Shown here piece after piece: positions 1 through 11,648 of a DNA stretch of 64,000 nt. How positions within the stretch are numbered: the first letter of the stretch is position 1; each line of letters begins with the position of its first letter. The notes below the pieces were generated by a model. That model did no database searches. It was not told the DNA's origin and was given only the letters and a program-made list of their open reading frames with translations. The translations under genes were made by a program, and so were the position numbers. The stretch covers positions 11,386,193-11,450,192 of the forward strand of contig OZ017768.1 in assembly GCA_963969345.1 (NCBI GenBank), given 5' to 3'. The stretch is from Turbatrix aceti. Lineage: Eukaryota > Nematoda > Chromadorea > Rhabditida > Panagrolaimidae.

Positions 1-564
1 CCCACTTCTGAATGGCGGTCTTGAACTTGTTAATGTCGGCTTCGCTGCGACCATTCTTCTGCATGAGCTCGATGACCTTCTTCATGAAACCCTTGATGTA
101 GGCCTTGAAAACGCCGGGATCCTCGTAGCAGTTCATCTCAGTCAGTCGGTGGTTAAGGACGATATCGATGCCGCGTTCAACGTGTTCATCGGAACCCTCT
201 TCCAAGCCGTCTTCAGCAGAGGGGTTAGCACCATCAAGGAGGACTTCGCCTTCCTTTCGGACAACCTGTCGACCCTTGAATTCGTAGATGAGGTCATCGA
301 CCAATTTCAAGGGGAATGAATCAGAGGCCAACTCGTCTTCTGAAATGAAAACGTGTAAATTTGGAAAATACCACAACAAATGAGGTACACAAGCATATTT
401 ACACGCATGCATGCTATACCACAGTTGAACTACACCAAGGGATCATAAGCACACACTGCTACCAGAACGATAGCTGCGTTCGCTAGATCAATCGGCTTAA
501 GGAACGTGGAGAAAAGAGGCAAAATGTAAAACTCACCATTGAAAGCGTCCTTGAAAATAAGCAT
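1..564 (-). CDS. tct-1: Translationally controlled tumour protein (TCTP), 3' end cut by window edge
   Basis: TCTP is a small cytosolic, conserved protein linked to growth signalling, microtubules and translation-factor guanine exchange. Two exons are visible: 564-537 (begins MLIFKDAF) and 339-1, joined with phase kept across a 197-bp intron (donor GTGAGT, acceptor TTTCAG). The reading shows family hallmarks: the DELASDSFPLK start, LVDDLIYEFKGR, then MNCYEDPGVFKAYIKGFMK and the helical hairpin VIELMQKNGRS. About 122 of the usual ~170-180 residues lie in the window, so the C-terminus is missing. It lies 174 bp downstream of the P0 gene on the same strand, with a possible 3' splice acceptor about 27 bp before the ATG, so it could be the second gene of an operon. 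The identity is near certain; the operon is inference. Confidence 0.95.
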
Positions 565-582
565 GATGGAAGCGCAAGAACG

Positions 583-605
583 GAACCCAACCTTGAAATA
601 TTTAG
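583..605 (-). promoter_or_regulatory. Candidate trans-splice acceptor upstream of TCTP
   Basis: On the minus strand a T-rich tract ends in ATATTTCAAG (AG at 593-592), 27 bp before the TCTP ATG. No cis donor or upstream coding exon is evident. This fits a spliced-leader acceptor, but a cis acceptor for a 5' UTR intron cannot be excluded. Confidence 0.35.
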
Positions 606-738
606 AATAAAAAAAGTTAACAACAAAACTCTAGATATCAACAAAGTTTCAAACTTTGTAGGCAAACAACACTAATTCAAAAATTATTTTTTACTTCAAC
701 AAATAGCGATTAACGCAACGACAACGATCTTAACAACT

Positions 739-1948
739 TTAGTCGAACAAACCGAAGCCCATGTCCTCGTCGGACTCCTCCTTCTCCTCTTCCTTCGCCG
801 GGGCAGCAGCAGCAGCAGCCGCAGCAGCAGGAGCAGCAGCGGCGGCAACCGGAGCAGCAGCAGCGAACTTCGAGGGATCGGCCAAGTACTCCTTGACACG
901 CTCAGCCTCCTTGAAGGTGACATCAGTGGCAGCAGCAACCGCGAGCAGGTTCTTGAGGCCGTTGACAAGCGAGTGAGGAGCAGAAGCCTTTGTCGGGTAG
1001 CCAACCGAAAGCGAAACAGCCGCAATGTTGTTGACACCCTGTTGGAAGCGAGTGCGGAGCTCGTCGCTAGTGATGTCAAGAACTTCGGGCGAATAAACGC
1101 TGCCGTTGTCGTAAACCTGCTGAACAGCCAAACCGTACGAGAACGGAGTGATGTTCAACATGTTCAGAAGAGCGGATTCAGAAGCACCGACTTTCTCGCC
1201 AATCTTGATGAGGTGAACGTCGTTGAGGATTTCGATAGTACCACGCGAGATCTTCGTCGGGATCTGCAAGGCCTGGAAGAACGAGGTCTTCTCAGGACCC
1301 ATGCCGGTGTTCTGGGGCTCGAGACGGACATCGACAGGAGCAATGGCGCCAACCTTCGCAGGAGCACCCTAAAAATGAGCAAAATAAGAAACATATCTTG
1401 GTTTGTAAATAGTTTAAAATTTGTCGGAAACATTCCTTTCCATGACGCACAAAAGCAGCACAGAGTAGATTGGAGACTCCTTGCTATACCTTATGTAAGT
1501 ACTCAAACAGCGGTGATCTGCCACTTTTGAGGTTGCAATAAGGATACATTCATAAAAGGTAACCAACTTACACGCTTGTTTTCGAGCAGACGCTTTCGGA
1601 TGTCACCGAGATCTTCGTTGGTAAAGACGAAACCGATGTTTCCGACAATGTAGGGGAAAAGACGTTCCAACTCGGGCTTCTGGTTAATAAAACCACGGAT
1701 AGCGCGACGGATCATGGTGTTCTTGCCCATCAGGATATCACCGTGGCCACGCATGGCAATACGGATCTCCTGCATCTGCTTGGAGCCGACATTGTCAACG
1801 CCAACGATCAAGCACTTCGGGTATTCTTCAAAAAGTTTCTGAAAAAGGAGTACACGTGACCAATCACACAAAAACAGATAAAACGATAACTTACGCCGAG
1901 GCGATCAAAGTAGTTCGCTTTCCATGCAGTTCTGTCTTCCCTGACCAT
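739..1948 (-). CDS. rpl-0 (RPLP0): 60S acidic ribosomal protein P0
   Basis: P0 anchors the P1/P2 stalk of the large ribosomal subunit and binds 28S rRNA near the GTPase centre. Three exons, 1948-1895, 1838-1572 and 1368-739, join in frame to 316 residues, the normal length for the family. The N-terminus [14 protein letters not shown] and the run [12 protein letters not shown] ... [12 protein letters not shown] form the L10 rRNA-binding domain (about residues 1-110). The middle is the P0-specific insert. The end has an alanine-rich hinge followed by the acidic tail [13 protein letters not shown] shared by all stalk proteins. It is divergent to the RSF1-type gene (389 bp between starts) and upstream of TCTP on the same strand. 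Expected to be highly expressed. Nothing looks broken. Confidence 0.97.
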
Positions 1949-2337
1949 CTTGGTGGAGCAAGGATCGGCTTACGACGGTTTAAAGACAGATACTAAAACA
2001 AAATCAACGATATGTAAGGCAAAAAACAACCGAAAAGGAGTAAAAAAGGAGAAAAACACGCGTACAAGAGAGCGAAGTAAATTTAGGAGAGACAAATGAA
2101 CGCAACCCGAATCGGCGAACGCACTGCACTGCGTCAACAAGAAACGGTCGTTTTTCCGTTGGGGTACCCTCGATGCGCACGCGCTCGTCCAATCCGAGCT
2201 TTTTCTTTTCTTTCTTGTGCTTTTCTTGCTTTCGAGTTTTGTTTTTCTTCTTGTCTCTTTTGCGTGTATGTTTTTTTGTTTCTTTTTCTTCCGTACGTGT
2301 TGTATCATAATCGTGCAACGATTTTCCAGCATCGTGG
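1949..2337. other. Divergent intergenic region between P0 and RSF1
   Basis: This 389-bp stretch separates two divergent starts and must hold both promoters. It is rich in pyrimidine runs on the plus strand (TTTTCTTTTC type) and has no credible ORF conservation. I see no clear TATA element or named motif. Confidence 0.5.
2313..2329 (+). promoter_or_regulatory. Candidate trans-splice acceptor before RSF1 start
   Basis: The sequence GATTTTCCAG ends at 2329, eight bases before the ATG at 2338, with no upstream coding exon. It fits a spliced-leader acceptor that would leave a very short 5' UTR. Confidence 0.4.
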
Positions 2338-5300
2338 ATGTCTGACTCGGCAGAGCAGGACGGTTGCGGTGAGGTTGTTGTCAAAGAGGAGGAAAAAGTT
2401 GTTGTCAACGGCGATGTCGACGTTGCTGCTACCCTGGATGAGGTCAAGTCCGAACAATCGGCGGATGCGGATGAGGTCAAAGATGTCAAGCCGCACATTC
2501 CCTCTCCCCTGAAGCTAGAGCCCCCGCCTCCAGACACATCTGAGCTCGACAATGAACCCACTTTTGCGCAAATTTGTTCATTTTTCAACCTCTTTGCTGG
2601 ATACCTTGCAATCAAGCCGGTATCCATCGCCAAGCTTGAAAAGATGTTTGCATCTACCACCGATACCCACGGCAACGAGGACGAGGTCGATCACGAGCTC
2701 ATCGAGTTGCACATCACTCTCCTACGCAAGATCGGGTACAAAAGTGCCAGGGCAGATAGATGGGAAACGTTCTTGACAAAGTTTTTGACGTTTATAAAGG
2801 CTGAGGATGCGGTGAATCAGCTCAATAATTTGTCGTACGTTAACCTACCAACGCTATCCAAGTTGGAAATACTCAAAAGCCTATGCTTTCGACAGTTTGA
2901 TAATAATGTCAAATTCAAAGAAAACGTGAGCACTTTTTATAACAAAAATTATCGCAAACAGAAAGTACCATCGCTTACGATCTGAAACGAACCTCAAAAT
3001 TCCTGTTTTTCAACAGTAAACCAAATAAATGTTTGTTTTCAGATTTTCAATACCATGAACACTGCCGAATTGCGTCTAGCCCCAGTTGGAAGTGATCTCA
3101 ATGGCTTGAGTTACTGGTATCAGCAGGACAATGAACTCAACGTCCGGTTATACACCGAGGAACCCGATGACGCCAGTGGTGGGACTTGGCGATGCATCGT
3201 GAGGTAAGACATTACTCTGCAGCCTACAAAATAGCGAGCTTTCCTTTCAGAAGCCACGACGACCTTTTGAGCATCATGGAAACGCTAAAAAGCACCAATT
3301 TCTTGTCAGCGAAAAGGGAGGATGATGACGACGAGGATGCCGATGAAAATGACGTCCTGGGAGCGCCGTCGAGTAAGCCTACGTCTTTTTCACCTACAAA
3401 GTCGGTGAAAAACACGAGTATTACCAAGGAACGGTCGTTATCACCTGATTTTTGGAAGGTTTCTAAGCCTGATGTCGCGGAGAAATATTACACTTATCTG
3501 GCGAAGCGGAATACGTTCAAAGATGTCTACCGGGATGGCACCGATCTCAATAAGGTTTTTTTTTAGGGAAGGGGTCCTTTTATGCGCTAGAAACTGTCCT
3601 ATAAATTTAAGCGTCGCAATCTTATGTCCTAAATCTAAAATTATTGTTATACCATTTTTTAGAAAAAACTCGAAAAGCTTGCCAAAAAAGAGGCCAAAGC
3701 AGCGGCGGCAGCTGCGAACTCTTCACAACCGTCTCAACAACAGCAACCGTCTTCCCAAAAAGTGATAAAAGCTGCAGAATCGCAGGTCGTCGATGAGGAT
3801 TCTCAGAAAACTGAAGTAGAAGAAAATGTCGAGGACGAGATCCCGCCTGAACTCTTGGTAAGTTCCCACCTTTGTGGCGCGCATGGTGAAACACGGGAAA
3901 CTGTATGATGTGCGCGCGCGGTTCAAAAACTAACTCCCAAAAACCCTGCCATTCTATAGTCTAGCAGTGCTTGAGTGGCTTCATCTTGTCGGGAAATAAT
4001 AATTGTCTAGCTATCCTGCCAATATATGACGATTTGTGCGATATCGGCTGGTGCGAACCAACAGTTATTTTTTCTGTCGCGACAATCGTGGCTTTTGAAG
4101 AGACGTTTACGGTCCGAAAAAGACTATTACCATAGCTCAAATGAGTCTTGCAACGAATTTTTCCTGAAGAGTAAAAAAGTTTTTTGTTTCAGGAATCAGA
4201 AGACCGTAGAATTCTGCCGAGAAGAAGTGCAAGGAGTAATGCGATATCGAATCTCAAGACGCTCACGACTCCGAAAAGTGCCAAGAAAACCGCAGCAGCA
4301 ACCGAGAAGAAAGAAGACACCCCGGAGGAGGAAAGCGAAGAAGAAGAAGATGACGGCTTTTCCGATGACGACGATTCAGACCAGAGTCTCGGATCTTCCG
4401 ACGAGGAATTCAGTCTACCAGGAAAAAAGATCAAAACCCGAACCCGTCGTCCGAGAAAGCCCAAACCCGAAAATGAGGATGGCACGCCACCGAAACGACG
4501 TCGAAAGAAGAAAAAGGTTGCAACCATTGCCTTCGAAGAATCCAGTGACGACGACGAAGAAGAACAGACAGTCAAAGAGCGAAAGAAGGCAACGGTGCAC
4601 TCGCTCTGCATGCATTGTGGAAAGTCAAACCATCCCGAGGTACTCCTACTCTGCGATATGTGCGATGATCCATGGCACACCTTCTGCCTCAAACCACAAC
4701 TCTGGTATGTGCCTGATGACGACTGGTTTTGTCCCAAATGTCATCACGGCATGCTGGTTAGCAGGCTAGAAGCAATCGAAGACAGTCTGGTGGAAGCTAC
4801 AAAGATCAAAAAGGCTGAGGAAAATAAGTGAGTTTTTTTTCAATTTTTTTTTTCACTAATAGTAATAACCTGCAAATCGTTGGATTTTGTAGGTTATGTA
4901 ACCTACAAATATCGTTGGGATTTTTTAGTTAAATCTATTATAGTAAACCATATGACATTTTTTGCAGAAAACGCCTAGCAGAAGAACGCCTGAAACGCGA
5001 GCTGGAGTACATTGGCGTGAGTCTGAACAACGTTATTGCATCGTCGTCTTCGACCAACAACAAGCAAGTTTGCAACAACGGTTACTACGATAGTGCAAGC
5101 GAAGAAAGTGATGTCAGTGAGGACGATGGTCAACGGAAGTCCAAAAAACGAGCATTGAAGTTAGTTACCCCCCATGTTTTTTTTTTACCTTGCTTATATA
5201 TGATTTTCTATTTTTAGACGTGTTATGGGACGAAATCGTCATAGACAAGAGCGCTTTACGGGTCCCATTGTTACGATTGCCGAGGGTAGAACAAGACGAA

Positions 5301-8300
5301 CGCTCAACAAAATTGATTACAATTTTCACGCGTACGATGAACAGCTACAGGAAGCCATGGATTCTATCGCTGAGCCTACGGTTCCGAAATACGAGCATGG
5401 TGAGTTTTTTTTTGTAATAAGAGAAATTTTGAGTGGTGCGGTCAAATGTTATGGAACTTCATTTTTAGTAGTAGTTTACAAAAAAAATTACAACGGTTTT
5501 TATGCTCTAACGGATCAAAAACCTGCATAATATTAGTTTAAAAAATAGGAATTACACGTTCTCATTTCTTTTTTATAGTACGCGTAAGGTAGCTGTTAGT
5601 TATATGCCGCTACACCACGTCTAGTGCAATTGTGACCCTCTATTAAAAAACCGCGTCAGTTTCAATATAATCGATTACACATAATTTTATTTTTTAATGC
5701 TAGAAGCGAATGGAAGACACGAAAAGGCTAGTTTTAATAAAAAAAAATGTACGGTCTTTCTCGTTGAGAAGTTATGATGGTTGTAACGTTTCTGTGTATA
5801 TTTTCCCGTACCATGTTTGTTGTCTGGCGCAGTCGGTGCGGTGCCTCAGTCTGCTAATATTTTTTCATCTTCATCATACCATTTTTTTTCTCCAGATATG
5901 TATTCGCGATAATTCTTCATTTCGCCTTCCTTTGCTGGGGTTCACAAAAAAATACGGACAACTCTCTCGCAGCGGTAGTGGTGTTGCTGCATCTCTCTGC
6001 GGTCGTTTTGTTTTTTTCTTCGTTTTTTTTGCAAATGGATGGGGATAGATGGAAACATTTCAATATGTGTATGTATGGAGGAAGAGTCGAGACGGAGAAA
6101 GAGAGATACTTTTACCTTGCTTCACTGATGTGAAAATTGTAAAAACGGCGCGTATTTTTTTTTCTTCAACTTTTTGGACAATCTTAAAAAAACACATCAA
6201 ATTGAAAAGCGCGGCGTCACATGCACGCGTTGTCGTTATTTTTAGTTCGTTTACGTGCCGGCTGCCCACTCTCTTTTTTCTATGTATTTTTTGTTGTTTT
6301 TTCTAGTGGACGACAAAAAAAGTATCAACAAGTGTGGATTTTTTTCATCATGTGATTTTTTTAATGCTTTTTTTCCGATGAAAAAAATATCTCGTGATCG
6401 CGCTCATCCTTATTACAATCGCTTAAAAAAGTTATTGAACCTTTTTTTGACTGTTTGTTGCCATTTTTCATATTGATTGTTTTTAACTTAAAAAAAAGGG
6501 TTTTTTAGAATTGTAAATATTTTTTGTAACAGTGGATTTTTTTATTACAATTTTTACTTTTTATAATTTAGACCACCGACCAAGCGGTGCTGGCAAAGGC
6601 AAAGACATGTCAAACATCCTCGGGCCGTCGCGTCGAAAGCACTCCGACGACGATGACTTTGACGATGAAAATGAGCCTATTCGGTATGTTTTTTCCAATT
6701 TTTTTTTAATTTTTGAAAACATTTTCCAAAAAAGGTTAACGTAATAAATTTCAGCAAGAAAAAAGCCAAATCAAGCAAGCGTCTCACCGATCTTGACGTT
6801 GATAACGCAACAGAATCTGACGAATCCGATGAATATCACGCTACTTCGCAATCCGAAGAAGAAGAAGATCCGTCTGAGGAAGATTATGTTCCATCCGATC
6901 TCGAGCGTCGTAGGTCTTCGAGGTATTCGGCTCGGCGGCGTAGACGATCGGACGACGAATTCATCGACGATGATGGAGGATCGGATTCCGACTATGCGCC
7001 GAACGGCAGAAAAAAAAAGCCTGTGACTTCTCGTCGTCCCAGCAAGCGTCGAAAGATCCAGTACAGCAGCGAAGAGGAAGAAGAAGAAGAGGAGGCTGAA
7101 GCCGACGACTACTCCGAACACTCGTCGGATGACAATGACTCACGTCGACGAAAGACCACGGCTACCGGAAGACCGATGCGCCGCGCCGCTGCCAAAGCTG
7201 TGCTCAAGGAGTCCGACGACGAAGATGAGGCTGACGTGGGCGAGCTTGATGTTGACGAGGATGCCGTGAATGAGAAAAAGAAACGCGCACCGAGACCTGT
7301 CGGGGCGCTGACTCGGAGATTGGACGAGGATGAATTCAAGCCTGAAGAAGACGAAGAAGAAGAAGAGGAGGAAGAAGAGGAAGAGGTTGACGAAGAGGAA
7401 GAAGAAGAGCCTGACAAGGAAGACGACGAGGAGGAAGAAGAAGAGGATCCCGATGAGGAGGAGGAGGAGGAAGATGAAGAAGACGCCCCGACGATGGTGC
7501 CTGTTAAGAAGAAGGCGACCCCACCACCGCCCAGGACGACTCCCAAGCGAGGAACGACGTCGAAAAGCTCTTCTCCTGCAAAAGCTACCGTTGCAAACGG
7601 CGAAAAGAAGGCAGCGACCCCTACTTCTTCGGCGGCAGCTACACCGACGGCGGCGGGCGATGCACCTGCAATTACGACCCCACCAATCGCAAAGCCCATT
7701 CCTCTGGCACCCATGCAGCCACCGACATCGTCAGCTTTTCCTCCACCGACTTCCACTGTCTATAGTCCCTATAGACCGCATGCTCAGCCGCCACCGACCA
7801 GATTCATGCCATCCCAGCACAACATGCCACAGCAACATCAGATGCAGATTCCACTCTCGATTCCAGGTGGAGGCACTCCTCCTAGGCCGATGTTTGCACC
7901 GCCTCCTCCTCATATGGGTGCTCCGTTCTACGGTGTTTCTCCGCTGATCTACGGAGGACACAGCCAGGCGAGTATGATGCCACCACCGCCACAGTCGTAC
8001 ATCGTGCCGCAGCCAACGACTTATTCTGGCTTTGGACCAAGGTTGGTGGTTTTTGAGAGTGATTACGGGCAAATTGATCCGAAATTAATTTTTTTTCGTT
8101 TCAATAAAATTTTAAATTTCAGTTCTGTAATGTTGGAACCCCTCCACACGATCCACCACATGCAGCCTCCTCCTCCGTCTTCGTATGCCCAGCTCCTACC
8201 CCTGACGACCATGTCACAACAGCAGCAGCACCACCATCAACAGCCTCCTCCTCACCACCTCCTCCAACAGCAACAACAACCCCCACAACCGTCCGACAGC

Positions 8301-8348
8301 GACGGAATTGCCCAAGCCCTTGCTGGGGCTATGAACTCGGATCTTTAA
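2338..8348 (+). CDS. RSF1-like remodelling and spacing factor (WHIM + PHD finger)
   Basis: RSF1 pairs with an ISWI ATPase to space nucleosomes. Ten exons join in frame: 2338-2925, 3043-3203, 3251-3554, 3663-3857, 4193-4827, 4968-5159, 5218-5399, 6572-6683, 6755-8041 and 8123-8348, giving about 1293 residues. Residues ~70-250 match the RSF1 DDT/WHIM region ([17 protein letters not shown], then [17 protein letters not shown]). A Cys4-His-Cys3 PHD finger lies at ~555-600 ([20 protein letters not shown] ... WFCPKC). A conserved RSF1 block [13 protein letters not shown] ... KGKDMSNIL follows, then long acidic/Ser runs and a Pro/Gln/His-rich C-terminus. Intron 3 uses a GTTTTT donor, and intron 7 is 1.17 kb and T-rich. 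The 3' end is 175 bp from the convergent channel gene. The start is the first ATG after a splice-like acceptor. Small exon-edge errors are possible. Confidence 0.88.
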
Positions 8349-8523
8349 ACGGCATCCGTCCCTTAAAACGTTTGTAAAATGTAAATTAATCGGCTGGCCG
8401 GCTCAAAATTACTCGATCAAAAAAACGCTACTTTTTCTTTTTTTTGGTCGTGTTCTTTGTTTATTTGTACTTCTTGTGTTTTTGGATATGTAATTTTTTG
8501 TTAGTGAATGAATAATTTTTTGA

Positions 8524-10743
8524 TTATAGCCTCGGGCCGGGTGGTAGTCGTTGTATGACCTCCAGCTGGGTGAGGGACATAGCAATAATTTGGTCAAAGC
8601 GGACGTCGAGCGATCGAATGGCATCCTCAACCGCTTGCAGTCGATCGGAGATGTTTCTATGCTCACCGGTTACGGTGTCGGTTGTGGTTGCCTCGGAAGT
8701 CCCCAGGCTACCGAGTGTAGCATGCAGATGCAGTTCAAGTTCTCTGAATTTTTGCACCTGATGATACTGCATGTCGCTGAGTTCATCTTCTGCCTGTGCA
8801 TAGTCGTAGGGCTTACGGCTGCTCTTGAACTTTCGCTTGGAGAGCAGGAAGAGAAAGAAGTAGAGCATGAGAAGGAGGGGTCGGTATCGTGAGCTTGTTT
8901 TGTCGTCTATCATCACTGAAAAGTGGCATGAGATGCTACGTTAACGCACAAAAAGTACTACTCCCGGGACGAAAATTTGAGAAAAGTGCGCACGCTCTCA
9001 ATTTTTACTCAAGACGAAAAACATAAAAGCCCACTGACTCACAATTAAAAAGTCGTTCAAACTTAGCCTGCGCATCGATGGTATCCAGTGATTGTTCACT
9101 CGTGCATTGGACCTGAAAATTGATAATGTCCTCGTCGTCACTGATATCCAGGGTGTCGATCGATGGCTGCGATGATGTGAGAAGGGGACGGAAGTTGGCA
9201 AATCGCTCCAGGACGTTTGGAAGAATAGGTGACAACAAGTTTGGCTGAGATATCCGTCGTCTGGGTTGGCTTAGGGGTCCTGGACTGCTTGGGGGCAGCT
9301 CGGCGAGGGAAATTTTTCTTTGAATGGGTTTCGGGGAGTATAGGAAGGGTGTTTTTGACTGTAACAAAATTAGTTGTTTTGTTCTTAGAAAAGTGGCTTA
9401 CGTCAAAGGGATCTTCAATCTGACGAAGCAGAGGATCACGGATAAACGCTGAAAGCCCTAGCTCGGCTATGGAGCTTCGTCGAGTGTCGTTGAAGGACCG
9501 ATTGATAGTCGAACCTAGAGGGCCTAACTTTTCATCTGCGACAAGCCGATTTCTTTTTCTAAAATTTTGTTTCTGCAGAGCAAACTATTTTCGACCAACT
9601 TTTCTGCCGCTTTCTTTGTAATCTCTCTCGCCAAGTCCATCCTCTTCTCAACGCCTTTCAACGTCGTACACAGTTCCCGATACTTGGGTATCCTCATAAA
9701 TCGATCGTAATCCGAAATCAGCTGCCAGCGATACCAATGCTGAATGGTTGTAGCCGCGATGTTACGAATCTTTTTTTTCTGCTGATTTTTGCTTTCATTT
9801 TCGACCATCAGTGACATGCCAACGCCAACCAGGGACGCAGATGCGGCAAACAGTGTGATTCCGATGAATCCGGCAAAGATGACGTAGATTTTTGACATCC
9901 AATATTTAGGTACGATGTCACCGTAACCTACTGTCAGAATTGTGACTATCGAAAACCAGTATGAATCGGCGTAGGTTGAAAATGGGGATTCTGGAAATTG
10001 TTTTGGATTAAAAATACGCGTGTGCCAAAATCAATTTTTGAGGTGACACTTTATTTTTCAATTCTTGGTTCCTTACCGTCTGTACTACTTGCATTCACTT
10101 GCCTACCTTTCCAGTAGACATATTCCATTTCATACACTCCGTATGCAAAAAAACAAAAAACCACTGCCGTCGCCAGATAAAGAGAAGACAACCCCTTTAA
10201 ATTTCTTTTAACCATCAAAAATACCATTTTCCATGTCGAAAATTCTCGATCAACGTGTAAGAGACGAAATAGTTGTAAGAAGCGTATAAGTTCGACGACC
10301 TGCGATGGAAGATTGCTTTTTCCCATCAAAAATATGCCAACATTCGAAGCCAAAATCATGACATCTATGAGAAAGGGTATCGTCTTTGCGTACCGCACAA
10401 AACCCGACCATCCAGCGTACCTGGCATTTGCTCCGAGCGACCATATTCTGATGATGAATTCAACGTAAAAAAAACTTGCAAGCAAAAATTCAGTTTGTCG
10501 CGCAAATCTGACGACAATCAGGTCGGTAGGATCGCTTTCAGCAAGAGTTGCCAGTGTATGGGTGACGACGATGAAGGTAAATACCAGACAGTTGTATACA
10601 AAGCTGTTGAGGCCGCGTGGATGCTCGAGAAAACCGTGAATGGCAAGCCGAACATTCTGCAGCTGTTCATGCCGTCGTTCGTGTTTCAGCTTTTCAGAAT
10701 CGCCTTCTATAACGCTGAAGGCTCTTTCCAGTGTGTTGTTCAT
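8524..10743 (-). CDS. Divergent KCNQ (Kv7)-like voltage-gated potassium channel
   Basis: Kv7 channels are tetrameric plasma-membrane K+ channels. Exons 10743-10077, 9990-9586, 9514-9402, 9358-9043 and 8915-8524 join in frame (about 630 residues). Six membrane segments are visible. S4 reads LIRFLQLFRLLHVDRE, with the R-Q-R-H-R spacing of Kv7. The pore has LTVGYGD at ~240-246. After S6 come an IQ-type helix (ATTIQHWYRW) and, in the last exon, the helix B/C signature LLSKRKFKSSRKPYD, which ties that exon to this gene. Oddities: the S6 PAG hinge of KCNQ is replaced by ASAS, and the filter has Val where Kv7 usually has Ile. The 71-bp intron 9585-9515 is my choice; reading on past it meets stops after about 21 more codons. 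The start is the ATG at 10743; a TAA lies upstream in frame, but a 5' exon could exist. Confidence 0.8.
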
Positions 10744-11648
10744 CGATGACGTAGCGAATTTATTTGGCTGAGGCCGGACTGAATTGGTTCGCTTTCCTTG
10801 CAGTGCTATCTTTTGTAGATACAAGCATAAAGGAGGGCTGCTGCTCGTCGATAACACCTTGGCCGCGTGTGTTTATTTTTTCTATCCATTATCGTCAATC
10901 ATTAATATTCATGACTACAGAGCGTTGCTCATTTGATTTATGAAAAGCAAACATAAAATAATAGTGCGGGCTAGAATATCTGTCGTAAAAAAATGTATCG
11001 TAATATAAGGCTAAAAGTAAAGAAACAGTATTCTTACTTGGTCGAAATCATTGTCTCGTAACGAAGTATCGTGCGCACGTATTGTTTTTTTCGAAGCAAA
11101 AGATCTCACGCTCACGACCAAATGCGGGGATGTAAATTAAAACCGCAGGGATGTAAAAATTCCGCAGAGATGCACATGCACAGAGAAATCACAGTGATGC
11201 TGTTTTTTGGGTGCCTGACGAAACGTGCTGTACCTAGCAATCATCACAGTATTCAACGTTCTGCACCCTTCATGAGGATTGTACAATAGTTTTTTTTTGA
11301 TTTTGTCAAAATTATAAAAATTGAAGGAGTACGCATAAAATAAAAGAGTTAGAAATGTAATTCAAAGCAATTCTGAAGTCGAACAAAATTCTCTAACATA
11401 TTTTTTACAAAAAAGTATACCATGTCATCACTATGAAGGTTTTTTACTTTGTTGATCAAAAATTATTACAGGTATTCTCCAAAGTATTACACATAATTTT
11501 TATTTCATGTAACCAAAAAAATGGCCAGCCAACATAAACAGAAGGAGGCGACGATATTATAGTATAATTAAAAACCATGTTGACTCACAATCAGGAGATA
11601 CTCGTAGTCAAAAACAGTCTATCAAAAAAAGATACCACATCAGAATAA
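10744..11648. other. Intergenic region, no gene seen
   Basis: About 900 bp between the channel start and the 3' end of the F-box gene. AT-rich with short ORFs only. A weak internal direct repeat (GGGATGTAAA) occurs near 11127-11155. It presumably holds the channel promoter. Nothing else is supportable. Confidence 0.5.

Noticed and set aside
696..1079. Long minus-strand frame rich in Leu/Arg over the P0 gene
   Set aside because: It is a frame shadow of the Ala/Glu-rich P0 C-terminus.
7109..7947. Ser- or Arg-rich long frames on both strands
   Set aside because: Shadows of the acidic repeat region of the RSF1-like gene.
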